64,000 nucleotides of DNA from Geobacillus subterraneus. Lineage in GTDB: Bacteria; Bacillota; Bacilli; Bacillales; Anoxybacillaceae. Below, piece after piece: positions 1 through 8,546 of this stretch; the first letter of the stretch is position 1, and the number at the start of each line of letters is the position of its first letter. The notes below the pieces were generated by a model that saw only the letters and a program-made list of their open reading frames with translations, was not told the DNA's origin and did no database searches. Position numbers and translations under genes: made by a program. The stretch spans positions 2,294,001-2,358,000 of the forward strand of contig NZ_CP014342.1 of the NCBI RefSeq assembly GCF_001618685.1. The letters are read 5' to 3'.

Positions 1-80
1 CCTTGCGTTAAGCTAACTGCTACTTCTGCCTTCGCAGTTCGGGACTTTCACCCTATAGACTGCACCCATGCCGGGCGCAC
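1..80 (-). ncRNA. Group II intron (IIC type), 5' end only
   Basis: Read on the minus strand, the segment starts GTGCGCCCGGCATGGG and continues through TCTATAGGGTGAAAGTCCC and GGCAGAAGTAGCAGTTAGC. This closely follows, from memory, the domain I start of bacterial group IIC introns such as the Oceanobacillus iheyensis ribozyme, and the GTGCG start fits the group II 5' consensus. The intron begins at 80 and runs leftwards out of the window, so the rest of the ribozyme and any reverse transcriptase are not seen. It sits 4 bases after the T-run of the dapH terminator. Insertion just behind a terminator hairpin is the known habit of IIC introns, including the Geobacillus GsI-IIC intron. Confidence 0.88.
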
Positions 81-84
81 TCGG

Positions 85-112
85 AAAAAAGCTGCCCTGT
101 GAGCGGACAGCT
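85..112 (-). terminator. Rho-independent terminator of dapH
   Basis: On the minus strand an 8-bp stem (AGCTGTCC with GGGCAGCT, one G-U pair) closes a 7-nt loop and is followed by six T. It lies 12 nt past the dapH stop codon. It is also the landing site of the group IIC intron. Confidence 0.85.
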
Positions 113-123
113 TTTTCATGTCA

Positions 124-834
124 TTATAATTGGCGAAGCTCTTGTTTAATTTCCGTTTTCGCTCTCGTTTGTTCGTCAATTTGCTTAATGACGCGCGCCG
201 GCACGCCGGCCACGACCGTATACGGCGGCACGTCTTCGACGACGATTGCCCCAGCAGCGACGACCGCCCCTTTGCCGACGGTGACACCTTCCAAAATGAC
301 GGCATTAGCTCCAACGAGAACATCATCTTCAATCACGACCGGCTTGGCCGATGGCGGTTCAATCACTCCGGCCAACACCGCGCCAGCGCCGATATGGCAG
401 TTTTTCCCGACCGTTGCCCGGCCACCGAGCACGGCGTTCATATCGATCATCGTCCCTTCGCCGACGACGGCGCCGATGTTGATGACTGCTCCCATCATAA
501 TGACCGCATTGTCGCCGATCTCGACGTGATCGCGAATAATGGCGCCCGGCTCAATGCGCGCTTTCACCCCTTTTAAATCCAATAGCGGAATGGCGGAGTT
601 GCGGCGGTCATTTTCGACGACATAATCCTCGATTTTGTCCCGATTCGCCTCGATAGCGGCTTGAATGTCTTGCCATTCGCCAAACACCACGCCGGTGTTG
701 CCAGCGATAAACGTTTTCGCGCCCGGGCCGAAGTCGATGCCTTCCACGTTCCCTTTTATGTATACTTTGACCGGGGTTGATTTTTTGCTGTTTTGAATAA
801 ATGAGATGATTTCATTCGCATCCATCATTTTCAT
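124..834 (-). CDS. dapH: 2,3,4,5-tetrahydropyridine-2,6-dicarboxylate N-acetyltransferase
   Basis: DapH acetylates tetrahydrodipicolinate with acetyl-CoA in the acetylated branch of the diaminopimelate/lysine pathway, in the cytoplasm. The 236-residue protein equals the length of B. subtilis DapH and opens with the same [10 protein letters not shown] block. A left-handed beta-helix of hexapeptide repeats fills roughly residues 85-215 (for example [16 protein letters not shown] and [15 protein letters not shown]). The start at 834 is preferred over upstream in-frame starts because family members begin there and GGAGGAG lies 9 nt upstream. darB lies just upstream in the same direction, as in B. 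subtilis. PatA at 14356 is a candidate for the next transaminase step. Confidence 0.95.
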   Translation of the reverse strand: MKMMDANEIISFIQNSKKSTPVKVYIKGNVEGIDFGPGAKTFIAGNTGVVFGEWQDIQAAIEANRDKIEDYVVENDRRNSAIPLLDLKGVKARIEPGAIIRDHVEIGDNAVIMMGAVINIGAVVGEGTMIDMNAVLGGRATVGKNCHIGAGAVLAGVIEPPSAKPVVIEDDVLVGANAVILEGVTVGKGAVVAAGAIVVEDVPPYTVVAGVPARVIKQIDEQTRAKTEIKQELRQL

Positions 835-927
835 GGGCCATTGCTCCTCCTTGTCCATGTTCGTTTCTTCTTTACTGTAGCAAAACAAAGATGATCGTGG
901 CAAGCGTCAATTCCCGGGCGCGCCCAG

Positions 928-1413
928 CTATGGCTTAGGCGTGCCTTTTTGTTTACGCAGTTCTTTATTTAGCTGCTTTAAAATTTCCCGCCGGGTAAAA
1001 ATCCCTTCAAAATAGCCGTCATCGTTTTCTACGCAGACGAATGGATGATTGACGACAAGTCCGACCGCCTTCATCAAGCTGTCGTCGAGCCGGAGGCGCG
1101 GAATGTTTCGATTCATCACTTCTTCGACCTTCATCGTTTCGAGCCGTTCAAACTCGATGCGCTCTAATCCTAACATCGCATCCATAATCATCGTCATGCT
1201 GATGAGCCCATGCAGTTTATACGATGTATCGAGAACTGGGATCGCTGAATAACCGGTTTTTGTCAAGACGAGCAGCGCATGATCCAAATAGTTTTCAGGC
1301 TGAACGTGCGCGACTTTATCCGCAGGGATGAGGAATGGTTTAACCGTCATGTTGGCCGGCTGTTTGTTTCCTAACCATGTCATGCCAATGTTCCGCCTTT
1401 CTCTTTTTTGCAT
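928..1413 (-). CDS. darB: CBS-domain c-di-AMP-binding regulator DarB/CbpB
   Basis: This small protein has two CBS motifs, roughly residues 20-80 and 95-155, and no catalytic domain. The blocks KVAHVQ, LLVLTKTGYSAIPVLD and FVCVENDDGYFEGIFTRRE match B. subtilis DarB (YkuL). From the literature, DarB binds c-di-AMP and, when free, interacts with the (p)ppGpp synthetase Rel and pyruvate carboxylase. The ATG at 1413 has GGAGAGG 5 nt upstream. An inner ATG at 1383 has a weaker site and is an alternative start. The gene lies between abbA and dapH, the B. subtilis order minus ccpC and the ykuNOP genes. Confidence 0.88.
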   Translation of the reverse strand: MQKRERRNIGMTWLGNKQPANMTVKPFLIPADKVAHVQPENYLDHALLVLTKTGYSAIPVLDTSYKLHGLISMTMIMDAMLGLERIEFERLETMKVEEVMNRNIPRLRLDDSLMKAVGLVVNHPFVCVENDDGYFEGIFTRREILKQLNKELRKQKGTPKP

Positions 1414-1441
1414 CTTTCCCTCTCCACTTTTATCATACCAT

Positions 1442-1474
1442 AAAAAAGACTATCGCTTCTTGCCAAGCGATAGT
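1442..1474 (-). terminator. Terminator of abbA
   Basis: A perfect 10-bp stem (ACTATCGCTT with AAGCGATAGT) closes a 6-nt loop and is followed on the minus strand by CTTTTTTA. It separates abbA from darB. Confidence 0.88.
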
Positions 1475-1487
1475 ACAAAACGACATG

Positions 1488-1685
1488 TTACCTTTCTTCA
1501 GTTAAAAGGCGGTCGTACAAACGTAAAAGCTGCCGATATCGTCGTTCGTCAGCCTCCTTATCCCCGTTTTCAATATCCGCCAGCTCCGAACGGACAAGTT
1601 CGAGCGCATATTCCTGGCTGAACAGCACCTCAAGCAACAATGACGCCTCCTCGCCCGACAGCTGCAGCGGCAGCCGCTTCGCCAT
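1488..1685 (-). CDS. abbA: AbbA-like antirepressor of AbrB
   Basis: The 65-residue product equals B. subtilis AbbA (YkzF) in length and shares its pattern: an acidic N-terminal helix (GEEASLLLEVLF), then QEYALELVRSELADIENG and a C-terminal LLRLYDRLL. AbbA is produced under Spo0A control in B. subtilis and binds AbrB in place of DNA, so it helps relieve repression of transition-state genes. The ATG at 1685 follows GGGGGAG at 6 nt. Its place next to darB is the B. subtilis order (ykuK, abbA, darB). Similarity was judged by eye from remembered sequence. Confidence 0.8.
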   Translation of the reverse strand: MAKRLPLQLSGEEASLLLEVLFSQEYALELVRSELADIENGDKEADERRYRQLLRLYDRLLTEER

Positions 1686-1773
1686 CTTCACTCCCCCTTT
1701 GCCTCTTCCGCTTTCATATATATTCAGCGGCAAAGGAAAAAAGTCGTGGAAAAAAGCGTCATTTGCGGACAGG

Positions 1774-1810
1774 CAAAAAGGCCACCCATATGAATGGAAT
1801 GGCCTTTTTT
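1774..1810 (-). terminator. Terminator of the small membrane protein gene
   Basis: AAAAAAGGCCA pairs with TGGCCTTTTT across a 13-nt loop just past the stop codon at 1810. Because A and T runs flank both sides, it could stop transcription in both directions. Confidence 0.75.
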
Positions 1811-2043
1811 CAATAATAGCGCAACGCCAAATAACCAATGGCAAAAATGGCGAGCAAGGCCGCAAGTACGTAAGCGAGAAGCAGCGGGTTGCGCAAGTAG
1901 GCATGCTCCTCGACCGTTTTCGGAATCGGCCCGTCAAGCTCCCCTTGCCAACGCTGTTGGCGTCCGAGGCGAACCGTATAGACGAACCCGATGACCGCGA
2001 TCAATACAGAGAGGGCGGATAACACAAAAGTCAACTGTGCCAT
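1810..2043 (-). CDS. Small two-helix membrane protein, function unknown
   Basis: The 77-residue product has two hydrophobic segments, about residues 3-25 (LTFVLSALSVLIAVIGFVY) and 52-74 (LLLAYVLAALLAIFAIGYLA). They are joined by a polar stretch with RLGRQQRW. The ATG at 2043 has AGGTG 7 nt upstream, and an in-frame ATG 30 nt earlier lacks a good site. It lies 48 nt after ykuI in the same direction and is probably co-transcribed. I do not recognise the family and see no catalytic motif. Confidence 0.75.
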   Translation of the reverse strand: MAQLTFVLSALSVLIAVIGFVYTVRLGRQQRWQGELDGPIPKTVEEHAYLRNPLLLAYVLAALLAIFAIGYLALRYY

Positions 2044-2091
2044 AAGTTTCACCTCATGTTTACTTTGCCTCAATGAGAGGATTTTATGCGG

Positions 2092-3312
2092 TCAATAATG
2101 GGCGTCATGCTCAAACAAGTAGCTGTACGACAAGTCGATAAACAAATAATGGCGCTCATCAATCGGGTATGAATACGTCCGGATCGTCTCCCCGGTTTCA
2201 ATGTCTGTATATAAATCCGATAAAATCCCTCTCCGGCGCGAACGCATGCGAATAATGTTTTCCAAAAAATACGGGCGCCAGCTCCAATTTTTCATGTAAT
2301 ATTGTTGCTGCAACTCCCAGCGGCCGCCGCGCTTAAACATATTGCCCGACTGTTGAAAGCCGTCTTCATCACAGACGTAAATGCGGAAGCAAACGTCATC
2401 GAGTTCGTCGGCCAGCAGCGAAATCAGCTCATTAAAGCCGCCCGCTTTTTTGTATTTGCCAAGCAGTGCGGCAATCCGTTGCTGAAACTGCTCGGAAATT
2501 TGATACAGCGTCTCGAGCTTTTTCTTTTCCTGTTGGATAAAGCGATGGCATTCTTGGCGCAGCAGTTCTTTCAACAGATCACGCGGCACGACTTCCGGCG
2601 CCGGCTTAGCCAAATAGTATCCTTGGTAGTAGCGGCCGCCATGCCGCCATGCGTACTGAAGCTGAAATGATGTTTCAATATCCTCATACAGAAGCGTCGC
2701 TCCGATTTTGCGCGCCAACAGCGAAATGGAATGAACGATTTCTTGATAAGCTTGGTGGACCGACGTTTTTCGCAATTCATGCAAGTCGATTTTTAAAATG
2801 TCAGGCGACAAAACGCCGATCCGCTCAAGATGAATGCTATGTTCGGCGATATTATCGACCGCCACTTTAATACCGTACGTGCGGATATACGTCAATAAAT
2901 GGCTGAGCTGATCCAGGTCGCCTTTAAAATGCTGCTCGTTAATTTCCAATATGATGCGGCTAAGCGCCAACCCTTTCGCCTCGTAACCGAGAAGCAATTG
3001 CAAAAACGATTCGCCGCGGTCAAGCATCAATAAATTGGCGTCGCGGTTGAGAAAGATGAGCGGCGTCTCGTCATCGAGCGACAGAAAATAATCGAGCGCC
3101 TTTTTAGTGATCACATCATCCACTTCCATGCGAAACTCTTCCGGAATCGTTTCATCATGAAAAAACGGCCCGAGACTGACTGGCCCCGCTTCCGTTTGGA
3201 ATCGCCCGAGCACTTCATATCCGATGACTCCATGCTCATCGGCGCTAAAAATCGGTTGATAGTACGGGATCACTTGCGACAAGTTGGCCATCACGTCTAA
3301 TGCATCCATCAT
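2092..3312 (-). CDS. ykuI: EAL-domain protein YkuI, probable c-di-GMP binder
   Basis: The 406-residue protein has the length and layout of B. subtilis YkuI: an EAL domain (about 1-245) and a C-terminal PAS-like domain (about 265-400). The signature reads YEVLGRF where active enzymes have E-A/V-L. The metal and general-base regions EINEQH, DNIAEH, KIDL and YEDIE are present. B. subtilis YkuI binds c-di-GMP and Ca2+, but to my knowledge no phosphodiesterase activity has been shown for it, so catalysis is uncertain here too. The start at 3312 has GAGGTGAG upstream and fits the family. It could sense or degrade c-di-GMP made by the cyclase at 8546-10186. Confidence 0.9.
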   Translation of the reverse strand: MMDALDVMANLSQVIPYYQPIFSADEHGVIGYEVLGRFQTEAGPVSLGPFFHDETIPEEFRMEVDDVITKKALDYFLSLDDETPLIFLNRDANLLMLDRGESFLQLLLGYEAKGLALSRIILEINEQHFKGDLDQLSHLLTYIRTYGIKVAVDNIAEHSIHLERIGVLSPDILKIDLHELRKTSVHQAYQEIVHSISLLARKIGATLLYEDIETSFQLQYAWRHGGRYYQGYYLAKPAPEVVPRDLLKELLRQECHRFIQQEKKKLETLYQISEQFQQRIAALLGKYKKAGGFNELISLLADELDDVCFRIYVCDEDGFQQSGNMFKRGGRWELQQQYYMKNWSWRPYFLENIIRMRSRRRGILSDLYTDIETGETIRTYSYPIDERHYLFIDLSYSYLFEHDAHY

Positions 3313-3381
3313 GCTCACCTCATTCTGGTCGACCATCTTTGCCTTTATTATAGCATAATTGCCCAATCGTTCCTGACTCGT

Positions 3382-3418
3382 AAAAAAAGCGGCTCCCCTG
3401 ACAGCAGGGAATCCGCTT
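3382..3418 (-). terminator. Terminator of fadH
   Basis: On the minus strand AAGCGG and CCGCTT enclose an inner CCCTG/CAGGG stem, followed by seven T. It lies about 110 nt past the fadH stop codon. Confidence 0.75.
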
Positions 3419-3525
3419 GTGACAAAGGCCGTTGCGTGCAATGAGCCGGTTGCCCGCGATAAATGAAGAAATACCGCCTGCAATCCCTTTTGGGTGAGGA
3501 CCATCTTGCTTTATGGCAAATTTGA

Positions 3526-4293
3526 TTAAAACGGCCGCCGGTTCAGCCATTGGCCGCCGTCGACTGTGATGCAAGCGCCGTTAATGTAAGCGGCTTCATC
3601 CGAAAGCAAAAACGAAGCGACCGCCGCGATTTCTTCCGGCGTCCCGAGCCGCCCGAGCGGCACGCTTTCCAACGTCATCCGCTCCGCTTCCTCTGATTCC
3701 CAAAGCCGCTCCGCCCCGCCTGTCCGCTCGATCGGCCCCGGGGCGATGGCATTAACGCGGAAGCCGTATTTCTTCCCCCACTCGACCGCCAATGTGCGCG
3801 TCATCGCCAGCACCCCGGCCTTGGCGCTTGCCGAATGAATGACCCCCGCGCCGGCATGCCAGGCGTACGTCGCAATGATGTTGATGATGCTCCCTTTCAA
3901 GCCGCGCGGAATCCAATAGTTGCCGACTTCACGGCTGCAGTAAAACGTTCCGTTCAATACGATGTTGATGACGCTGTTCCAACCGTTGATCGACAGCTTT
4001 TCCGCCGGACAAATAAAATTGCCGGCCGCGTTGTTAACGAGAGCATCAATGCGGCCAAACTCCGCATCGACCCGTGCGACCATGTCCGCGACTTGCTCCG
4101 GATTGCGCACATCCATCGGAACAACAAGCACCCGCCCGCCGCCGGGCGTTTCCATTTCCCGCTTAGCCTCTTCCAGCGCTTCGGCCCGCCTTCCCGTAAT
4201 GACAACGTTCGCCCCTTCAGAGACAAACCGCTTCGCCATATATTTTCCCATTCCGCTCGACCCGCCGGTAACAATGATGACTTTTCCGTTCAT
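3526..4293 (-). CDS. fadH: Probable 2,4-dienoyl-CoA reductase (SDR family)
   Basis: The 255-residue protein is a short-chain dehydrogenase with the NAD(P) motif TGGSSGMG near residue 9, NNAAGN near 89, and HSASAKAG where classical SDRs have YxxxK. That substitution is typical of dienoyl-CoA reductases, which keep the lysine and use a different tyrosine. The enzyme would reduce 2,4-dienoyl-CoA esters during beta-oxidation of unsaturated fatty acids. It corresponds to B. subtilis FadH (YkuF) and keeps the ykuI-ykuF-ykuE neighbourhood. It is divergent from ykuE across a 263-bp gap. Confidence 0.88.
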   Translation of the reverse strand: MNGKVIIVTGGSSGMGKYMAKRFVSEGANVVITGRRAEALEEAKREMETPGGGRVLVVPMDVRNPEQVADMVARVDAEFGRIDALVNNAAGNFICPAEKLSINGWNSVINIVLNGTFYCSREVGNYWIPRGLKGSIINIIATYAWHAGAGVIHSASAKAGVLAMTRTLAVEWGKKYGFRVNAIAPGPIERTGGAERLWESEEAERMTLESVPLGRLGTPEEIAAVASFLLSDEAAYINGACITVDGGQWLNRRPF

Positions 4294-4497
4294 TCGCCTC
4301 TCCCCCTATGACTGATTGCTCATTCATTTTACTGTTTCTTCAGTTCTCTTTCTTTTTCTAGCATAGGGCAAATTCTTCTTCTTTTCAACAAAAATAACTG
4401 ATTTTTTTGAAAATCAAAGCTCACTGATTTCTTTCCTGCTTTCCCTTTTCCTAAGAGTGAGGGGCCTTCTTGATTAGGCAACATGATTTTTCTCCTA

Positions 4498-4527
4498 TTG
4501 TTCTTCCCTTCTAGTTTTCGTTATAAT
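4498..4527 (+). promoter_or_regulatory. Candidate sigma-A promoter of ykuE
   Basis: TATAAT at 4522-4527 is a perfect -10 hexamer. The best -35 at 18 bp is TTGTTC (4498-4503), a weak match. It lies 30 bp before the ykuE start. The rest of the fadH-ykuE gap (4294-4497) shows no other site I can support. Confidence 0.45.
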
Positions 4528-4556
4528 AAAGCTACTTGTGAAAGGACGACGAGACG

Positions 4557-5432
4557 ATGCATCGTATTGAAACAGCCAAAATGAACCGACGCGCGTTTTT
4601 AAAAAAACTGACACGCACCGGCTTTGCCGCGGCGCTGGCGACATCGCTCGCCTACGGCTACGCCCGCTGGGTTGAACCGTCACAATTGACGGTGACGCAC
4701 CATACACTGTCACACCCGCTCATCCCGAGGGCGTTTCACGGCGTAAAACTGCTGCAATTCAGCGACCTCCATCTCGGGCATTATGACAGCTTGAAGCGCT
4801 TTTACCACGTGATCGACCGAATTAACACGCTGGAGCCTGATCTTGTTGTTTTTACCGGCGATTTGCTCCATGAGGCGAACCGATACCCGCACACTGAGAC
4901 GGTCGCTGAAGCGCTGGCAAACATCCGCGCCCCGCTTGGGAAATTCAGCGTTTATGGCAACCACGACCACGGCGGCTACGGAACGGACATTTACCGCCGG
5001 CTGATGGAACGGGCCGGGTTTCGCGTCCTTGTCAACGAGCATGCGCTCGTTCGCCGCGGACAAGAGGCGATCGCTGTGGCCGGCGGTGACGATATGATGC
5101 TCGGCCGGCCCGATTGGGCGAAAATGACGGCGGGCATTCCGCCGGCAACATATACGATCGCCCTCGTTCACGAACCGGACAGCGCCGTTGAGACGTGCCG
5201 CTACCCGATTCATGCCCAACTTTCCGGCCATAGCCATGGCGGACAAATCCAGCTGCCGTTTATCGGTCCGCTCATGACTCCGCCGCTGTCTGAACGGTAT
5301 TACGAAGGATTTTACCACGTCGGCGGGCTTGTGCTGTACGTCAACCGCGGCCTCGGCACAACAAGGGTGCCGCTTCGCTTTTTCGCTCCGCCGGAACTGA
5401 CGGTCTTTTCGCTCACTAATCGCGAAAAATAG
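4557..5432 (+). CDS. ykuE: Tat-exported metallophosphoesterase YkuE
   Basis: The 291-residue protein starts with a twin-arginine signal (NRRAFLKKL followed by GFAAALATSLAYGYA), so it is probably exported folded. The calcineurin-like motifs follow in order: SDLHLGH near residue 70, GDLL near 102, GNHDHGG near 138, and SGHSHGGQ near 224. These bind two metal ions. B. subtilis YkuE is a Tat substrate found at the cell wall. The first ATG (4557) has GAAAGGACG upstream. An ATG at 4581, closer to the Tat motif, has no clear ribosome site. Confidence 0.92.
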   Translation: MHRIETAKMNRRAFLKKLTRTGFAAALATSLAYGYARWVEPSQLTVTHHTLSHPLIPRAFHGVKLLQFSDLHLGHYDSLKRFYHVIDRINTLEPDLVVFTGDLLHEANRYPHTETVAEALANIRAPLGKFSVYGNHDHGGYGTDIYRRLMERAGFRVLVNEHALVRRGQEAIAVAGGDDMMLGRPDWAKMTAGIPPATYTIALVHEPDSAVETCRYPIHAQLSGHSHGGQIQLPFIGPLMTPPLSERYYEGFYHVGGLVLYVNRGLGTTRVPLRFFAPPELTVFSLTNREK

Positions 5433-5484
5433 GTCAAGCAAGTCACAACTATGTTATAATGGAAAGAAAAAAGGAGACATGCCG

Positions 5485-5919
5485 ATGAAACCGTTGCAGT
5501 TGACGGTCGACAATATCGCCAAAGCCATTTTTACAGTCAACCGCCATGCGAAGACGGCATTGAACCCTTCGTTTCTTTATCTTCTCAAGAAAAAAGCCAT
5601 CGAAAAGCTGCTTGAGGAAGGCAAGGCGAAAAAGGTCGGCCTCCATTTTTCCCGCAATCCAAAATACAGCCAGCAGCAATCTGATGTGCTCGTGGCCGTC
5701 GGCGACTACTATTTCCACATTCCTCCGACAAAACAAGATTTCGCCGCCCTCCCGCACCTCGGCGCGCTCAGCGACTCATACCGAAATCCTTCCGTTCGGA
5801 TGCCGCTATCGGAGGCAAAAGCGATTCTCATCGCCTACACCGGGATCAAGGAATCGACGGAACGAAAGCCGAAACGGTTGACAAAGCCGATGTTTAAGCG
5901 GCTTGGCGACCGCTACTAA
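5485..5919 (+). CDS. ykyB: YkyB family protein
   Basis: This 144-residue basic protein matches the YkyB family in length and in blocks such as NIAKAIFTVNRHAKTA, YYFHIPPTKQDF and LSDSYRNP. The function is not known. I chose the ATG at 5485 because AAGGAG lies 8 nt upstream, while the ATG at 5479 is only 2 nt from it. It follows ykuE by 50 nt, as in the B. subtilis ykyB-ykuE region. A hairpin terminator follows. Confidence 0.85.
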   Translation: MKPLQLTVDNIAKAIFTVNRHAKTALNPSFLYLLKKKAIEKLLEEGKAKKVGLHFSRNPKYSQQQSDVLVAVGDYYFHIPPTKQDFAALPHLGALSDSYRNPSVRMPLSEAKAILIAYTGIKESTERKPKRLTKPMFKRLGDRY

Positions 5920-5921
5920 AC

Positions 5922-5955
5922 AAGGCGCCGGAATGTTCCCGACGCCTTCTTTTCT
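5922..5955 (+). terminator. Terminator of ykyB
   Basis: AAGGCG plus a short CCGG extension pairs with CCCGACGCCTT across a small loop and is followed by CTTTTCTTT. Confidence 0.75.
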
Positions 5956-6118
5956 TTCCCCTGCTTACTCATGATGGAACTCAGAGCTCCGCTCCCCCGG
6001 CAGTGAAGCGGATTCAGTGGCCATTGTTTCACTTCATCTGAAAGTGGATGCTCCCCGCTCAAAATCAGAAACAGGAGCGGCCTTTACACATTGAGAAAAT
6101 GGGCCGATTACGGGAGAT

Positions 6119-7521
6119 TCAGACCGATACCCCCTTTCGCTTCATGCTTCCCCATTGTTTTCGGCGACGGATGGCGTCGATGATTCCTTCGCACCGCCAC
6201 CATGCCGTCAGCGGGCGATACCAAAACGTCTCCGTCAGCGAGAAGAAAAAGAGCCACACAAAATCCGAGACGTTCGGAAACTTCCGCTCGGTCCATTCCT
6301 CAAGCAACACGGCGGCAGCGGACAAAAGCGAGCCGTACAAAACAGAAACCACCAACAAAAGAAGAGCAAACTCGATATATAGGCTTCCGAGAAACAGTGA
6401 GAGAACCATGACGATATATCCGGTTAGCTCCACAACCGGACCGAGAAACTCAATGAACCAAAAATATGGGAAAGAAAGGAGGCCGATCGAACCGTATTTC
6501 GGGTTGAACAACAGCGTCCGGTGGCGCCATAAGCTTTCAAGCAGCCCGCGATGCCAGCGTCGCCGCTGTTTACGCAAGTCGCCATACGTTTCCGGCGCCT
6601 CCGTCCAGCAGACCGGGTCCGGGATGTAGATAATTTTTTTCGCCTCATTTTTTTCCCGCGCCAGCCGGTGCAGACGCACGACAAGTTCCATATCCTCGCC
6701 GGCCGTATCCGCATACCCGCCTGCCTCGATTACCCACTGTTTGGAAAAAACGCCAAACGCACCAGAAACAATCAGCAGCAAATTATGGCGGCTTAAGCCG
6801 AGACGGCCGAGCAAAAACGCGCGCAAATATTCGATCGTTTGCATAATGACAAGCGGCCGCCGCGATAGCCCGACCTTCACAATGTCACCGCGCTCAATCC
6901 GGCAGCCATTGGCGATGCGGATGCTGCCTCCTGAGGCGATCACTTCCCCGTCCGACTCGATCATCGGTTTCATCACTTTTAAAAAGGCGCGCCGCTCCAA
7001 CACGGAATCGCCGTCAATCGAACAAATATACGGGTAGCGGGCGGCGTTGATCCCCGCGTTTAACGCATCCGCCTTCCCGCCGTTTTCTTTATCAAGGACG
7101 AATAAGTGCGGATAGGCCGGCGATCGTAGATGGCTTTGATTTCTTTTGCCGCCAGCTGGCGGCGAATCACGCGATACACGGGCCGAAGCCCGAAATGCTC
7201 AATCAGCTGCTCAAGCGTCCGATCCGTCGAACCGTCATTGATGACGATCACCTCATATTGCGGATATTCAATGCTGAGCAGCGAGCGGATCGAGCCGACG
7301 ATGCCGGCTTCCTCATTATAGGCGGGAACGAGGATGGACACCGGCTTTGCATAGCTCACATCGAGCAGCTCCTCGTACGGCTCCCAATCGTCAAGCCGAT
7401 GGGTGCGCCGTAAGTGGACAAAGGAAACGGCGAGCAGAAACGTATAAAAAACGACGACACCGGCCATATAAACGAGCACAGCCTGCCCGATGGCCGCCAC
7501 AATTGTCTGCCATGGCCCCAC
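6119..7521 (-). pseudogene. Processive family 2 glycosyltransferase, broken by a 1-nt frameshift
   Basis: Two overlapping frames make one family 2 glycosyltransferase of about 467 residues. The upstream frame (7521 to about 7127) has an N-terminal membrane helix and the motifs LVPAYNEE and INDGSTD. The downstream frame (to 6119) has the processive signature with QRRRW, the acidic SIDGDS block, and three or four C-terminal membrane helices. Around 7121-7130 the sequence reads ATCTACGATCG, where one added base would give the smooth [18 protein letters not shown]. The likely start is GTG at 7521, sharing one base with the preceding stop, with GGAGGAG 5 nt upstream. Such enzymes build and export beta-linked polysaccharides. 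A sequencing error or true inactivation cannot be told apart here. Confidence 0.85.
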
Positions 7522-8546
7522 TATATCTCCTCCTCTTCGAGCCATTGCCTTGCCATATCGCGGGCGTAGCGGTCGTCCACATGTTGAGCCGCTGTACGCA
7601 ATACAGCCCGGCCGTTCGGAAGGCGGGCGATGGCCGCGGCCGCCTCGGAACGAACGGCAAAGGAACGGTCTGAAAGCCGCTCGCACAGAAGCGGGAGCAG
7701 CTTTTCTTCCCGGTATTTTCCGGCAAGGCGGGTCGCTATCAATCTCTCTTGCCAATGCGGCGAGCGCAAGTGGCGCTCGAGCTGCCGCGCGCCAAGTGGC
7801 ACACCGATTTCCGCCATCGCCTTGAGCGCACGAACGCGGATTTCCAAATCTTCCGATGCTAATAGCTGCTCCAAAAACAGTCCTTCCTGACGGCGGCGGA
7901 TGCCGATCATGTCGATCAACGCATATTTTCCCGCCGGCGGCAGTTCAGCAAACCGTTTTTTTACCTGTTGAAGCAGCTGCTCGCTCATATGGCCAAAAAT
8001 GATGCGATACGCAAATTCCGTCAACTCATATTTCGGTTGAAACACATATGTCACGACCGGACGATAATCAAATTTGGCGAAAATGGCCAATATTTTCGCT
8101 GTCTCCCCTTCTGTGACCCCAGCGGAACGGTACAGCCGTTCGATGTCGGGCAGCATCCCCTTCATCTGCAAGTCTTCGATCAGAAACAGCGCGTTCATCC
8201 GCTCGCTCCATTGCCGGCTTGCCAGCCGGTGGCGCAGCCAGCCTTGAAAGTGCGCTTCAGCAAACGCGCGCAGGCGCGTCTGCACATGCTCCCCTTTCAA
8301 TAACGAGGCAAAGCTATCCAACAGTTGGAGCACAGCCTCCCGTTCAAGCGGCGATGAAAAACGAAACGAAAGCTCCTCCTCTCCGAGCAAATAGCGAAGC
8401 AGCGGGAGACGGCGTTCTTCCTTATAGGCGCGCAGCCGGGCCTGGCGCCGGTTTTCCCGCCATTTGCGCACGATCAAATAAATGAACAGCCCGGTCAGCA
8501 CCGCCGACAAAGCAGCCGCCACCGCGACGGCGAAAACGAGCGCCAT
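7521..8546 (-). CDS. Membrane-anchored HEAT-repeat protein
   Basis: The 341-residue protein has one N-terminal membrane helix (residues 2-27), a basic stretch ([13 protein letters not shown]), then an all-helical region. The last third has clear HEAT repeats such as [17 protein letters not shown] and [22 protein letters not shown] repeats are protein-binding scaffolds. The start overlaps the cyclase stop by one base (TAATG), and the stop overlaps the glycosyltransferase GTG by one base, so the three genes are translationally coupled. I infer a role in linking the c-di-GMP protein to the glycosyltransferase, but no direct evidence shows this. Confidence 0.85.
   Translation of the reverse strand: MALVFAVAVAAALSAVLTGLFIYLIVRKWRENRRQARLRAYKEERRLPLLRYLLGEEELSFRFSSPLEREAVLQLLDSFASLLKGEHVQTRLRAFAEAHFQGWLRHRLASRQWSERMNALFLIEDLQMKGMLPDIERLYRSAGVTEGETAKILAIFAKFDYRPVVTYVFQPKYELTEFAYRIIFGHMSEQLLQQVKKRFAELPPAGKYALIDMIGIRRRQEGLFLEQLLASEDLEIRVRALKAMAEIGVPLGARQLERHLRSPHWQERLIATRLAGKYREEKLLPLLCERLSDRSFAVRSEAAAAIARLPNGRAVLRTAAQHVDDRYARDMARQWLEEEEI

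Noticed and set aside
68-576. Plus-strand ORFs opposite dapH
   Set aside because: They are antisense shadows of dapH, with low-complexity His/Asp or Thr/Ala products and no ribosome sites.
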